Assembly (NCBI GenBank): GCA_035652435.1
Contig: DASRDU010000014.1
Location: 1 to 64,000, forward strand
Source: DASRDU01 sp035652435
Lineage (GTDB): Bacteria > Acidobacteriota > Blastocatellia > RBC074
Direction of reading: 5' to 3'
Length of the DNA: 64,000 nucleotides
Shown: one piece after another, positions 16,028 through 24,237 of the stretch
How the letters are laid out: the number at the start of each line of letters is the position of its first letter
Numbering within the stretch: the stretch's first letter is position 1
Position numbers and translations under genes: made by a program
Notes under the pieces: generated by a model
Databases searched by the model: none
Told to the model about the DNA's origin: nothing
Seen by the model: the letters and a program-made list of their open reading frames with translations, nothing else

Positions 16028-18742
16028 ATGAAACGACTGATCCCCTGGCTGGCAATTGTCCTCGCGGGATTCCCGCTCCAGGCGAATCCGCAGCAGCGCC
16101 TTGATGACGTGCTGCGCGACGGCTTTCATTACCGCAACCTCGGCCCGTTCCGCGCGGGCGGGTGGGTCTCGGAGATCGTCGTGCCCGACGCACCGGCGAA
16201 GGCGCACCTATACACCTTCTACGTCGCCGCCCGGCACGGCGGCGTGTGGAAGACGACCAACAACGGCACGACCTTCGAGCCGGTCCTCGACAGTCAGGGC
16301 GTCTTTTCGGTCGGCTCGATTGCCGTCGCGCCCTCGAACGCAGATCACGTCTGGGTGGGCGCGGGCGACGCTTCGTGCGCGCGCAGCGCCTGGCGCGGCG
16401 ACGGCGTCTACAAGTCCACCGACGCCGGAAAGACCTGGCAGCACGTCGGCCTGGAAGAGAGCCACCACATCGCGCGGATCGTCATTCACCCGGCCGACCC
16501 CGACGTCGTTTACGTCGCCGCGATGGGCCACCTCTTCTCGGGCAATGAGGAGCGCGGGGTTTTCAAGACGACCGACGGCGGCAGGAGCTGGAAGAAGATT
16601 CTCTACGTCAATGACAGAACGGGCGCGGTTGATCTGGTCATCAACCGCAGCGAGCCGAACACGCTTTACGCGGCGATGTACGAATGCCTGCGCGACCCGT
16701 GGCGCATTCAGGACGGCGGGCCGGGCAGCGGCGTGTACAAGACGACCGACGGCGGCGCGAACTGGAAGAGGCTGGACAGTGGCTTGCCCGCGGGCACAAT
16801 CGGCCGCATCGGGCTCGATATCTATCAGAAGAAGCCGGACACGCTCTACGCCGTGGTTGACAACCGCAACAGCCGCGCGGGCGCCGCAGAGGGCCGGGCC
16901 GCCCTGATCGGCGGCGAAGTCTACCGCACGGATGACGGCGGCGGCGCGTGGCGCAAAATGAGCGCGGAGAAGGACGACGTGAGCCGCAAATCCGGCTACG
17001 CCTTCAATCAGATTCGGATTGATCCCGGCAACCCCGACCACGCTTTCATCACGGGCTCAAACCTGATCGAGACGAGTGACGGCGGCCGGACCTGGGCCGG
17101 TCTCGCGGCGGGGCCGCCGCCCCAGCAGCCTCAACAGCCCCAGCCGTTTCAACCGCAGGGCAATCGCGCGTTCCGCCGCGCGTTCGGCGATTTCCGCACG
17201 CTCTGGATTGACCCGCAGAATCCCGAACGCATGATGGCCGGCTCTGACGGCGGCGTGTTCGTCTCTTACGACGGCGGCCGGACGTGCGACCACCTGAACA
17301 ACCTGCCGCTCGGCGAGGTCTACGCGCTCGCGGTGGATATGGAAGAGCCATACAACATCTACGCGGGGTTGCAGGACCACGAGTCGTGGAAGGGCCCGAG
17401 CAACGGCTGGTCGGGCAGCAGCGGCCTGGAAGACTGGACGACCGTGGGCATGGGCGACGGGATGTACAACCAGGTTGACCCGACCGACAGCCGCTGGGTC
17501 TTCAACACGCAGGAATTCGGGCGTCACGCGCGGCTGGATCAGCGGACGCGCGAGCGCAAAATCATCGCGCCCTCCAGAGCGCAGGGGCAGCCGATGCTGC
17601 GGTTCAACTGGGTCGCGCCGCTGCGCCTCTCGCCGCACGACCCGAAGACGCTCTACGCCGGAGCGCAGGTACTCTTCCGCTCGCGTGACCGCGGCGACCA
17701 CTGGGAAGAGATCAGCCCCGACCTGACGACCAACGATCCGAACAAGGTCAGCCCGCCCGGCGCGGCCATTCAATTCTGCACGATCACGACCATCGCCGAA
17801 TCCCCCGCGCAGGCCGGCGTCATCTGGGTCGGCACGGACGACGGCAAAGTGCAGGTGACGAAAGACGCAGGTAAGAATTGGAATGATGTGACCAGAGCCG
17901 TGGCGCATGCTGGCGGCCCCGAAGACGCCTGGGTGACGCGCGTTTTCGCGTCGCATCACAGTCCGGGCACGGCTTACGTGGCCAAATCGCGCCACCGACA
18001 GGACGACTTCCGCCCGTTCCTCTACAAGACCACCGATTTCGGCGCGACGTGGACGCAGATCACCGACGGCCTGCCCGCCCGGCCCGTCAACGTGGTCTTT
18101 GAAGATCAGAAGAACCCGGACCTGCTCTTCGTCGGCAACGACGCGGGCGTGTACGTCTCGCTCGACGGCGGCCCGCGGTGGGCGGCGCTGAAAGGCAACA
18201 TGCCGGCCGTGCCCGTGCATGACCTGATCATTCACCCGCGCGAAGGCGATCTGGTGGCGGGGACATTCGGGCGCGGCATCTGGACCACCAATATCACTCC
18301 GCTGCGCGAACTCGGCGCGGCGCTCGCGCAGGACGCGTACCTCTTCGCCGTCGAACCGAAAGCCCGCCGCCGCGAAGGCGCACTGGGCAATTACCGGTTG
18401 CATGGCGACCGCCTCGTCGTGACGCCGAACGAGCCGAACGGCGTGACAATCACTTACTACCTGAAGGAAGCGCCGAAAGAGAAAGTCATGCTGACCGTGA
18501 CGGACGCGGCCGGCAAAACGGTGCGGACGATGGAGCTGGCGGCGAAGGCTGGGATCAACCGCGCCACTTGGGAGATGATTGAAGGCGGCGCAGGGCCCGT
18601 GCCCGGCGGCGGGTTCCGGCCCGGACTGGGCGCGGCCTTGCGGACAGTGCCCGCCGGGGAGTATACGGTGACACTTCAGATCGGCGAAAAGAAGCTGACG
18701 CAAAAGGCGCGCGTGCCGGCGGCCAGAAATGGCGAGCCCTGA
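16028..18742 (+). CDS. Secreted sortilin/VPS10-like BNR-repeat propeller protein
   Basis: 904 residues from ATG 16028 (GAGGGAACC just upstream), giving signal peptide MKRLIPWLAIVLAGFPLQA. The body is a chain of BNR/Asp-box repeats typical of sialidase- and sortilin-like ten-bladed propellers: TTNNGTTF, STDAGKTW, TTDGGRSW, TTDGGANW, SDGGRTW, TKDAGKNW, TTDFGATW. A C-terminal beta-domain (about 770-900) carries VMLTVTDAAGKTVRTMEL. Homologues are often labelled glycosyl hydrolase, but no catalytic acid can be assigned. It may bind or process glycans or proteins outside the cytoplasm. It lies between GH127 and a second propeller protein on the same strand. Confidence 0.8.
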   Translation: MKRLIPWLAIVLAGFPLQANPQQRLDDVLRDGFHYRNLGPFRAGGWVSEIVVPDAPAKAHLYTFYVAARHGGVWKTTNNGTTFEPVLDSQGVFSVGSIAVAPSNADHVWVGAGDASCARSAWRGDGVYKSTDAGKTWQHVGLEESHHIARIVIHPADPDVVYVAAMGHLFSGNEERGVFKTTDGGRSWKKILYVNDRTGAVDLVINRSEPNTLYAAMYECLRDPWRIQDGGPGSGVYKTTDGGANWKRLDSGLPAGTIGRIGLDIYQKKPDTLYAVVDNRNSRAGAAEGRAALIGGEVYRTDDGGGAWRKMSAEKDDVSRKSGYAFNQIRIDPGNPDHAFITGSNLIETSDGGRTWAGLAAGPPPQQPQQPQPFQPQGNRAFRRAFGDFRTLWIDPQNPERMMAGSDGGVFVSYDGGRTCDHLNNLPLGEVYALAVDMEEPYNIYAGLQDHESWKGPSNGWSGSSGLEDWTTVGMGDGMYNQVDPTDSRWVFNTQEFGRHARLDQRTRERKIIAPSRAQGQPMLRFNWVAPLRLSPHDPKTLYAGAQVLFRSRDRGDHWEEISPDLTTNDPNKVSPPGAAIQFCTITTIAESPAQAGVIWVGTDDGKVQVTKDAGKNWNDVTRAVAHAGGPEDAWVTRVFASHHSPGTAYVAKSRHRQDDFRPFLYKTTDFGATWTQITDGLPARPVNVVFEDQKNPDLLFVGNDAGVYVSLDGGPRWAALKGNMPAVPVHDLIIHPREGDLVAGTFGRGIWTTNITPLRELGAALAQDAYLFAVEPKARRREGALGNYRLHGDRLVVTPNEPNGVTITYYLKEAPKEKVMLTVTDAAGKTVRTMELAAKAGINRATWEMIEGGAGPVPGGGFRPGLGAALRTVPAGEYTVTLQIGEKKLTQKARVPAARNGEP

Positions 18743-18786
18743 CGCGTGAAATGAACTTCTGTCTTCTGACGAAGGAGATTACATTG

Positions 18787-19764
18787 ATGCGACTGATCAT
18801 CAGACTTGCGGCGGGTTGTGCGCTGCTGCTCGTGCCGCTGGCGACGGGCGGCCTGCCTGTGCATGCCGGCAGAACCGTTGATAACGCCAAAAACTATCGC
18901 GTACTCGGCGCGGACAAGAAGCGCGTCGCCATCGTGAACGCGAAGGGCGAAATCGAGTGGGAGATTCCCAACCCCGCGCCCGAAACGCACGACATCCAGA
19001 TGTTGCCCAACGGCAACGTCCTCTTCCAGACCAGCTACACGACCGTGGTCGAAGTCAACCGTGACAGGCAGGTCGTCTGGCAGTACGAGGCTAAGCCGAA
19101 GGAAGGCTACACCGGGCGCGTCGAAATCCACTCGTATCAGAGGCTGAAGGACGGGCTGACGATGGTCTCTGAGAGCGGCAACGCCCGCGTCGTTGAGGTG
19201 GATCAGAAGGGCGCGATTGCGAGAACGCTCGAACTGACCGTTGACAAGCCGAACCCGCACCGCGACACACGCATGGTGCGCAAGCTCGACAACGGCCATT
19301 ACCTCGTCTGCCACGAGGGCGACGGCAAGCTGCGCGAGTATGACCGGGCGGGCAAGGTCGTGTGGACTTACGAGGTGGATTTGAACGGCCGGCCCGCCTC
19401 GCCGGGCCACGGCCCCGAAGGCCACGGCACCGCGGTCTTCGGCGCGATCCGGCTGCCGAACGGCAACACGCTGATCGCGGGCGGCAACAACAACCGCGTC
19501 ATAGAGGTCACGCCCGCGGGTAAGGTCGTCTGGAGCATTGACCAGAAGGAACTGCCCGGCATCACGCTGGCCTGGGTGACGACGCTCGAACTCCTGCCCA
19601 ACGGCAACCTGATCTTCGGCAACACGCACGCGGGGCCGGAAAATCCGCAACTCATCGAGGTCACGCGCGATAAGCGGGTGGTCTGGACTTTCAGGGACTT
19701 CCAGAATTTCGGCAACAACCTGGTGGCGGCGCAGGTGCTGACCGAGGGGAAAGTGATTCGATAG
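18787..19764 (+). CDS. Secreted beta-propeller protein (PQQ/arylsulfotransferase-like repeats)
   Basis: 325 residues from ATG 18787, preceded by AAGGAG; signal peptide MRLIIRLAAGCALLLVPLATGG. The mature protein repeats a blade pattern of about 45 residues: KGEIEWEIPNPAPETHDIQMLPNGNVL-type segments, DRQVVWQYEAK, AGKVVWTYEVD, AGKVVWSIDQ, DKRVVWTFRDF. The alternation of hydrophobic VVW strands with H-D-I/LPNGN turns resembles PQQ-dehydrogenase and aryl-sulfotransferase propellers, but no cofactor or catalytic residue is evident. It is probably a periplasmic binding or scaffold protein. It follows the sortilin-like gene by 44 bp and precedes the PSD1 gene by 18 bp, so the three are probably one operon. 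Confidence 0.75.
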   Translation: MRLIIRLAAGCALLLVPLATGGLPVHAGRTVDNAKNYRVLGADKKRVAIVNAKGEIEWEIPNPAPETHDIQMLPNGNVLFQTSYTTVVEVNRDRQVVWQYEAKPKEGYTGRVEIHSYQRLKDGLTMVSESGNARVVEVDQKGAIARTLELTVDKPNPHRDTRMVRKLDNGHYLVCHEGDGKLREYDRAGKVVWTYEVDLNGRPASPGHGPEGHGTAVFGAIRLPNGNTLIAGGNNNRVIEVTPAGKVVWSIDQKELPGITLAWVTTLELLPNGNLIFGNTHAGPENPQLIEVTRDKRVVWTFRDFQNFGNNLVAAQVLTEGKVIR

Positions 19765-19782
19765 GAAGCAGGAGGGACCGCG

Positions 19783-22350
19783 ATGGTCATCCGCAAATGT
19801 ATCAAGCTTGTCTTTCTTGCGGGCGTGTGCTGTCTGGTCGTGTTTTTCACCCGGCTGCCGCGCGTCGGCGCCGAGCTGCGGCAGGATGAGGCGCAGGACA
19901 TCTCGAGGCAGGCGTACGCCATTCTGAAGAAGAACTGCCTCGCCTGCCACGGCGCGGCCAGAACTTCCGGCCTCGACCTGCGGACGGGCGAAGGCGTGAC
20001 GATGGGCGGCGACAACGGACCCGTCATCGTGCCTTCCGACGCCGAGGCCAGCAAACTCTTCCAACTCGTCACGCACGAGCGGAAGCCGACGATGCCGCCG
20101 GGCAAAAAGCTTGCGGACGCCGAGATTGAAACGCTGCGGCGCTGGATCGAAGCGGGCGCCCCGACCGACGGGTTTGAGAAGACTGCCGCCGCCCCTTCGG
20201 GGGATGCCGGCAAAGCCGAACTCGCCAGACTGGAAGATCGTCCCATCACACCCGAAGAGCGCCGCTACTGGGCGTTCCAGCCGCCGCGGCGCGCGACACC
20301 GCCGCGCGTCGCCCCGGCCGACTGGAACAAAAACCCAATAGACACCTTTCTGCTTTCGGCGATGAAGGCGAAAGGCCTGAAGCCGTCGCCGCGCGCGGAC
20401 CGCCGCACGCTCGTCCGCCGCGCTTACCTCGATCTGCTCGGCCTGCCGCCGAGCCCCGAAGAGGTGGCGGCCTTTGAAAAAGACACGGCGCCCGATGCCT
20501 GGGAGCGGCTCTTGGAGAGGCTGCTCGCCAGCCCGCATTACGGGGAGCGGTGGGCGCGCCACTGGCTCGACCTCGTGCGCTACGCCGATTCCGGCGGCTT
20601 CGAGTTTGACGTGGACCGGCCCGACGCCTGGCGCTACCGCGATTACGTCGTCAAATCCTTCAACGACGACAAGCCATATGACCAGTTCGTTAAGGAACAG
20701 CTCGCCGGGGATGAGTACGCGCCCGATTCACAGGAGGCGATGATCGCGACCGGGTTCCTGCGCCTCGGGCCGGAAGGCGGCGGGGGCGGCGAGCGCGGGC
20801 GGCAGGATTCGCTTGACGACATCATCACGACCACCACGCTGACGTTCCTGGGGCTGACGGTCGGCTGCGCGCGCTGCCATAATCATAAGTTTGACCCGAT
20901 CCCGCAGAAGGACTATTACCGCATTCAGGCAGTCTTCTACTCGACGCGGCCCGCCAGTTATCCGCTCGTCGGCGCAGACGTGGTGGCGGCGCACAGGGCC
21001 GAAACGCAGCGTATCGAGAGTATGCAGCGGCCATTGAAGAAGGCCAAATCGGATCTGGAGGCGCCTTACCTGAAGGCGCTCGTGGAAGAGGCCGTCAGCC
21101 GGCTGCCCGAATACATGCAAATCGCCTGGCGCACGCCCCCTGAGAAGCGCACGCCCGGCCAGCGCCTCAACGTGCAGCAGATCAGGAAGACGCTCGAAGA
21201 CGATGCGCTCTCGCAGAAGCTGACCGAAAAAGACATCGTCGCACGCATGACGCCCGAGGACAGGCGCAGGCACGAGGAGCTGGTCGAACAGATCAAGACG
21301 CTCGAACGGCAGAAGCCGAAGCCGTACCCGACGGCGCGGGCCATCGGAGAGGACGGACCCCGGGCGCGGCCTTCGTATTTCCTGCATCGCGGCAGCGTGG
21401 ACGCGAAAGGATCGCTCGTCAGCCCGGGCGTACTCTCGGTCGCCTGCGAGAGCGAATACCAGTTCCCGGCGCCGCCCGCGAACGCGAAATCGAGTTTCAG
21501 GCGGCGTGGGTTTGCCGAGTGGCTGGTCGCACCAGACAACCCGCTCACCGCGCGCGTCATGGTCAACCGCATCTGGCAGCACCATTTCGGCGAGGGCATC
21601 GTCCGCACGCCCGGCAATTTCGGCCGGATGGGTGAGCCGCCCACACACCCCGAACTGCTCGACTGGCTGGCCACGGAGTTCGTCGCGCGCGGCTGGAGCA
21701 TTAAGCAGATGCACCGCCAGATGATGACCTCGCAGGCCTATCAGATGGCGAGCAATGACACGCCCGCGAACGCGGCCATTGACCCCGAGAATCGCTTCTT
21801 CTGGCGCATGCCGCGCGTGCGGCTGGAAGCCGAGATCATCCGCGATCAGATTCTGGCCGTCGCGGGCAACCTGGATCGCACGCTGGGCGGCCCGTGCGTC
21901 TATCCGTACATTGATCCGAAGCTTTTCCAGTCGAGTACCAAACGCACGTGGCCGGGTAAGCCCGACGATGACCCTTCAACATGGCGGCGTAGCCTGTACG
22001 TCTACTCCAAGCGGAGCATCCGCTACCCGCTTTTTGAAGCCTTCGACCAGCCGAACCTGATCAACTCCTGCGAACGCCGTAACCGCTCGACCATCGCGCC
22101 GCAGGCGCTGCTGCTGATGAACAACAACTTCGTCATCATGGAGTCGAAGTTCTTCGCCGAGCGTTTGCGGAAGGAGGCGGGCGACGACGCGCGGGCGCAG
22201 GCCGAACGGGCCTTTCGGCTGACGCTGGCGCGCGCGCCGACTGCGTTTGAGCTGACGAAAGCCGTGGAGTTCATTCGGAGCGGCCCGGACGGGCTCGCCG
22301 GATTCTGTCAGGCGTTATTCAATCTGAATGAATTCGTCTACTGGCAATAA
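19783..22350 (+). CDS. PSCyt1-DUF1549-DUF1553 protein (planctomycete-type cytochrome protein)
   Basis: 855 residues. After an N-terminal signal/anchor (KLVFLAGVCCLVVFF) comes a planctomycete-type cytochrome c domain with heme motif CLACH at residues 52-56. DUF1549 follows (LLGLPPSPEEVAAF, YGERWARHWLDLVRYADS), including CARCHNHKFDPIPQKDYY, a second possible CxxCH heme site. DUF1553 closes the protein (AEWLVAPDNPLTARVMVNRIWQ, LYVYSKRSIRYP). ATG 19783 has GGAGG upstream. These proteins are nearly always paired with a DUF1501 protein, as here, in Planctomycetes, Verrucomicrobia and Acidobacteria. Their function is not settled; redox-linked breakdown of polymers at the cell surface has been proposed. 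A 101-bp palindrome separates it from its partner. Confidence 0.88.
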   Translation: MVIRKCIKLVFLAGVCCLVVFFTRLPRVGAELRQDEAQDISRQAYAILKKNCLACHGAARTSGLDLRTGEGVTMGGDNGPVIVPSDAEASKLFQLVTHERKPTMPPGKKLADAEIETLRRWIEAGAPTDGFEKTAAAPSGDAGKAELARLEDRPITPEERRYWAFQPPRRATPPRVAPADWNKNPIDTFLLSAMKAKGLKPSPRADRRTLVRRAYLDLLGLPPSPEEVAAFEKDTAPDAWERLLERLLASPHYGERWARHWLDLVRYADSGGFEFDVDRPDAWRYRDYVVKSFNDDKPYDQFVKEQLAGDEYAPDSQEAMIATGFLRLGPEGGGGGERGRQDSLDDIITTTTLTFLGLTVGCARCHNHKFDPIPQKDYYRIQAVFYSTRPASYPLVGADVVAAHRAETQRIESMQRPLKKAKSDLEAPYLKALVEEAVSRLPEYMQIAWRTPPEKRTPGQRLNVQQIRKTLEDDALSQKLTEKDIVARMTPEDRRRHEELVEQIKTLERQKPKPYPTARAIGEDGPRARPSYFLHRGSVDAKGSLVSPGVLSVACESEYQFPAPPANAKSSFRRRGFAEWLVAPDNPLTARVMVNRIWQHHFGEGIVRTPGNFGRMGEPPTHPELLDWLATEFVARGWSIKQMHRQMMTSQAYQMASNDTPANAAIDPENRFFWRMPRVRLEAEIIRDQILAVAGNLDRTLGGPCVYPYIDPKLFQSSTKRTWPGKPDDDPSTWRRSLYVYSKRSIRYPLFEAFDQPNLINSCERRNRSTIAPQALLLMNNNFVIMESKFFAERLRKEAGDDARAQAERAFRLTLARAPTAFELTKAVEFIRSGPDGLAGFCQALFNLNEFVYWQ

Positions 22351-22355
22351 ACATC

Positions 22356-22456
22356 CCCGGGAGCGCACGCGGCCCGCGTGCTGGTTTGGGTCTGAAGCCC
22401 CTTGAGCGACAGATGAGTCTCTCGTCACTGGCACGCGAGCCGCGTGCGCTCCCGGG
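22356..22456 (+). repeat. Palindromic element with 26-bp inverted arms
   Basis: Left arm 22356-22381 begins CCCGGGAGCGCACGCGG; right arm 22431-22456 is its inverted copy with one mismatch in 26. A 49-bp non-paired centre separates them. It starts 5 bp after the PSD1 stop and ends 13 bp before the DUF1501 start, so it fills the gap between two genes that normally form an operon. It resembles a REP-like or miniature inverted-repeat element, and the transcript would form a strong hairpin. Confidence 0.8.
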
Positions 22457-22469
22457 ATAGATACTGGCA

Positions 22470-23882
22470 ATGAAGCAATACTTCTGTTCGAGACGAGAGC
22501 TTTTGCAGCAGCTGGGCGGCGGCATCGCCGGCGTCGCCTTCGCCGACCTGCTCTGCCGCAACGGGCTGCTGGCGCAGACCAGATCGCCGCTCGCGCCCAA
22601 AGCGCCGCACTTCCCGGCCAAAGCCAAAGCGGTGATCTCGATCTTCTGTTACGGCGGCGTCAGCCAGGTGGACACCTTCGACCCCAAGCCCGAACTGCTC
22701 AGACGCCAGGGCGAGGCGATGACGGGCGTGGGCGAAGTGCGCCCGACGATGGGCACGCCCGGCGGGCTGATGCCCTCGCCGTGGGAGTTCAAAAAGCGCG
22801 GGCAGTGCGGGATGGAGATTTCAGAGCTGTTCCCTCGCGTGGCCGAACACGCCGACGACCTGGCGCTGATCCGCTCGATGACGGCGCTCAGCCCGGCGCA
22901 CGGCCCCGCGCTATTCCAGATGAACACGGGCAGCATCCTCGCCGGGCACCCGAGCGTCGGCAGCTGGGTGACGTACGGGCTGGGCAGCGAGAACGAAAAT
23001 CTCCCGGGCTTCATCGTCTTCACGGATTATCGCGGCGGCCCGATCAACGGCGCGCCCAACTGGGGCAACGGCTACATGCCGGCGGCGTATCAGGGCACGC
23101 CGTTCCGCGACACCGGCGACCCGATCGTTGACCTGCGCCCGCCCGAAGGGCGCACGCCGGAAGGGCAGCAGAAATGGCTGCGGCTCCTGCGCGAACTCAA
23201 TGAAAAGCACCTCGACCACAACCCCGAAGACGGCGAGCTGGCGGCGCGCATCCACTCCTATGAACTGGCTTTCCGCATGCAGACGCACGCCACCGACGCG
23301 ATTGACATCAGCAGGGAATCCGCCGCGACGCTGAAAGCTTACGGCGTGGGCGAGCAGCCGACCGATTACTTTGGCCGCCAGGCCCTGATGGCACGGCGGC
23401 TGGTCGAACGCGGCGTGCGCTTCGTGCAGATCTTTTCGGGCGGCGGCAACTTCGAGCCGAGCTGGGACGCGCACTGGGATTTGAAGGGCAACCACGGCCT
23501 GCATTGCGCCGAGACCGACAAGCCCATCGCCGGCCTGATCAGTGACCTCAAGGGCCGCGGCCTCTTCGATTCGACGCTCATCCTCTGGCACGGCGAGTTC
23601 GGGCGCCTGCCGATTTCCGAGCGGATGGACGGGCGCGATCACAACGCCGCAGGCTTCAGCGTCTGGCTGGCCGGGGGCGGCGTCAAAGGCGGCACGGTCG
23701 TCGGCGCGACTGACGAGTACGGCTACCGCGCCGTCGAGAACAAAAAGACGATCTACGAACTGCACGCAACGTTGCTGCACCTGCTCGGGCTCGATTACGA
23801 GAAGCTGACCTACCGTTTCGGCGGGCGCGACATGCGGCTGACCGATGTCCACGGGCGCGTGATCAGGGAGGTTCTGGCCTGA
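22470..23882 (+). CDS. DUF1501 protein (Tat-exported, alkaline-phosphatase-like fold)
   Basis: 470 residues. The N-terminus CSRRELLQQLGGGIAGVAFADLL is a twin-arginine-type leader. The DUF1501 body follows: KAKAVISIFCYGGVSQVDTFDPKP, LIRSMTALSPAHGPALFQMN, GGPINGAPNWGNGYMPAAYQ, then LILWHGEFGRLPISERMDGRDHN near the C-terminus. The last segment is the DUF1501 hallmark and resembles metal-binding elements of the sulfatase/phosphatase superfamily. The family is probably exported as a folded protein and is genetically linked to PSCyt1 proteins, its neighbour here. Biochemical function is unknown. It ends 31 bp before a copy of the 37-bp locus motif. Confidence 0.88.
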   Translation: MKQYFCSRRELLQQLGGGIAGVAFADLLCRNGLLAQTRSPLAPKAPHFPAKAKAVISIFCYGGVSQVDTFDPKPELLRRQGEAMTGVGEVRPTMGTPGGLMPSPWEFKKRGQCGMEISELFPRVAEHADDLALIRSMTALSPAHGPALFQMNTGSILAGHPSVGSWVTYGLGSENENLPGFIVFTDYRGGPINGAPNWGNGYMPAAYQGTPFRDTGDPIVDLRPPEGRTPEGQQKWLRLLRELNEKHLDHNPEDGELAARIHSYELAFRMQTHATDAIDISRESAATLKAYGVGEQPTDYFGRQALMARRLVERGVRFVQIFSGGGNFEPSWDAHWDLKGNHGLHCAETDKPIAGLISDLKGRGLFDSTLILWHGEFGRLPISERMDGRDHNAAGFSVWLAGGGVKGGTVVGATDEYGYRAVENKKTIYELHATLLHLLGLDYEKLTYRFGGRDMRLTDVHGRVIREVLA

Positions 23883-24237
23883 GAGTCAAAGGGGCGATTC
23901 AGCCGGCCCCTCACTAAGCTCATTCAAGCCTGCTTAAGCCGGTACAAGACCTGCTGACGAAGGCAGTGTTTTATTGACACTGTTCTCACTTCTTAAGGAA
24001 TCGCGTGACGGGTTTGATCGAAATTGATAGAAATGAGCATTCCCGAAAATCGCGGATCAACTGACTGACACTACCTTTAGCTGGCTTTGCGGGGTTCAGT
24101 GGGCCGGACGCCGCGTCCTTTGGCAGACGACAACAGGCCGGATGTGGCGTCCGGTTCCGAATAAATTTGTGTTCCCCGCTCGAAGGCGGGGGAGGGGATT
24201 GGACTCTCACCTATCAATTACCTGAGGGGGGTTGGTT
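23883..24237 (+). other. Intergenic region upstream of the TonB receptor
   Basis: This 355-bp stretch holds the 37-bp locus motif (23914-23950). A perfect TTGACA follows at 23976-23981 inside a small CAGTG/CACTG inverted repeat, without a convincing -10 at 17 bp. A 9-bp inverted repeat CCGGACGCC/GGCGTCCGG lies at 24104-24154. The receptor ribosome site GAGGGGGG lies at about 24224-24231. I see no gene. Confidence 0.6.
23914..23950 (+). promoter_or_regulatory. 37-bp locus motif, copy 2 (upstream of full TonB receptor)
   Basis: It reads CTAAGCTCA, TTCAAG, CCTGCTTAA, nine bases, CAAGAC, with the same 22-bp offset between TTCAA and CAAGAC as the four other copies. Sixteen bases after CAAGAC comes TGTTTTATTG, almost identical in sequence and position to copy 5 (TGTTTTACTG). 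It lies 288 bp upstream of the receptor start, the longest distance of the five copies, and points towards it. Confidence 0.7.

Noticed and set aside
17057..18703. 548-codon minus-strand frame opposite the BNR-propeller gene
   Set aside because: No start signals or known motifs; the plus strand shows repeated Asp-box motifs in frame.
18676..20562. 628-codon minus-strand frame across three plus-strand genes
   Set aside because: It spans the ends of unrelated plus-strand genes with clear signal peptides and domains; its composition is typical of antisense frames and it has no family motif.
22356..22456. Possible CRISPR repeat or tRNA-like fold
   Set aside because: There is a single palindrome with no direct repeats or spacers, and no acceptor or anticodon arms; it is a simple inverted repeat.
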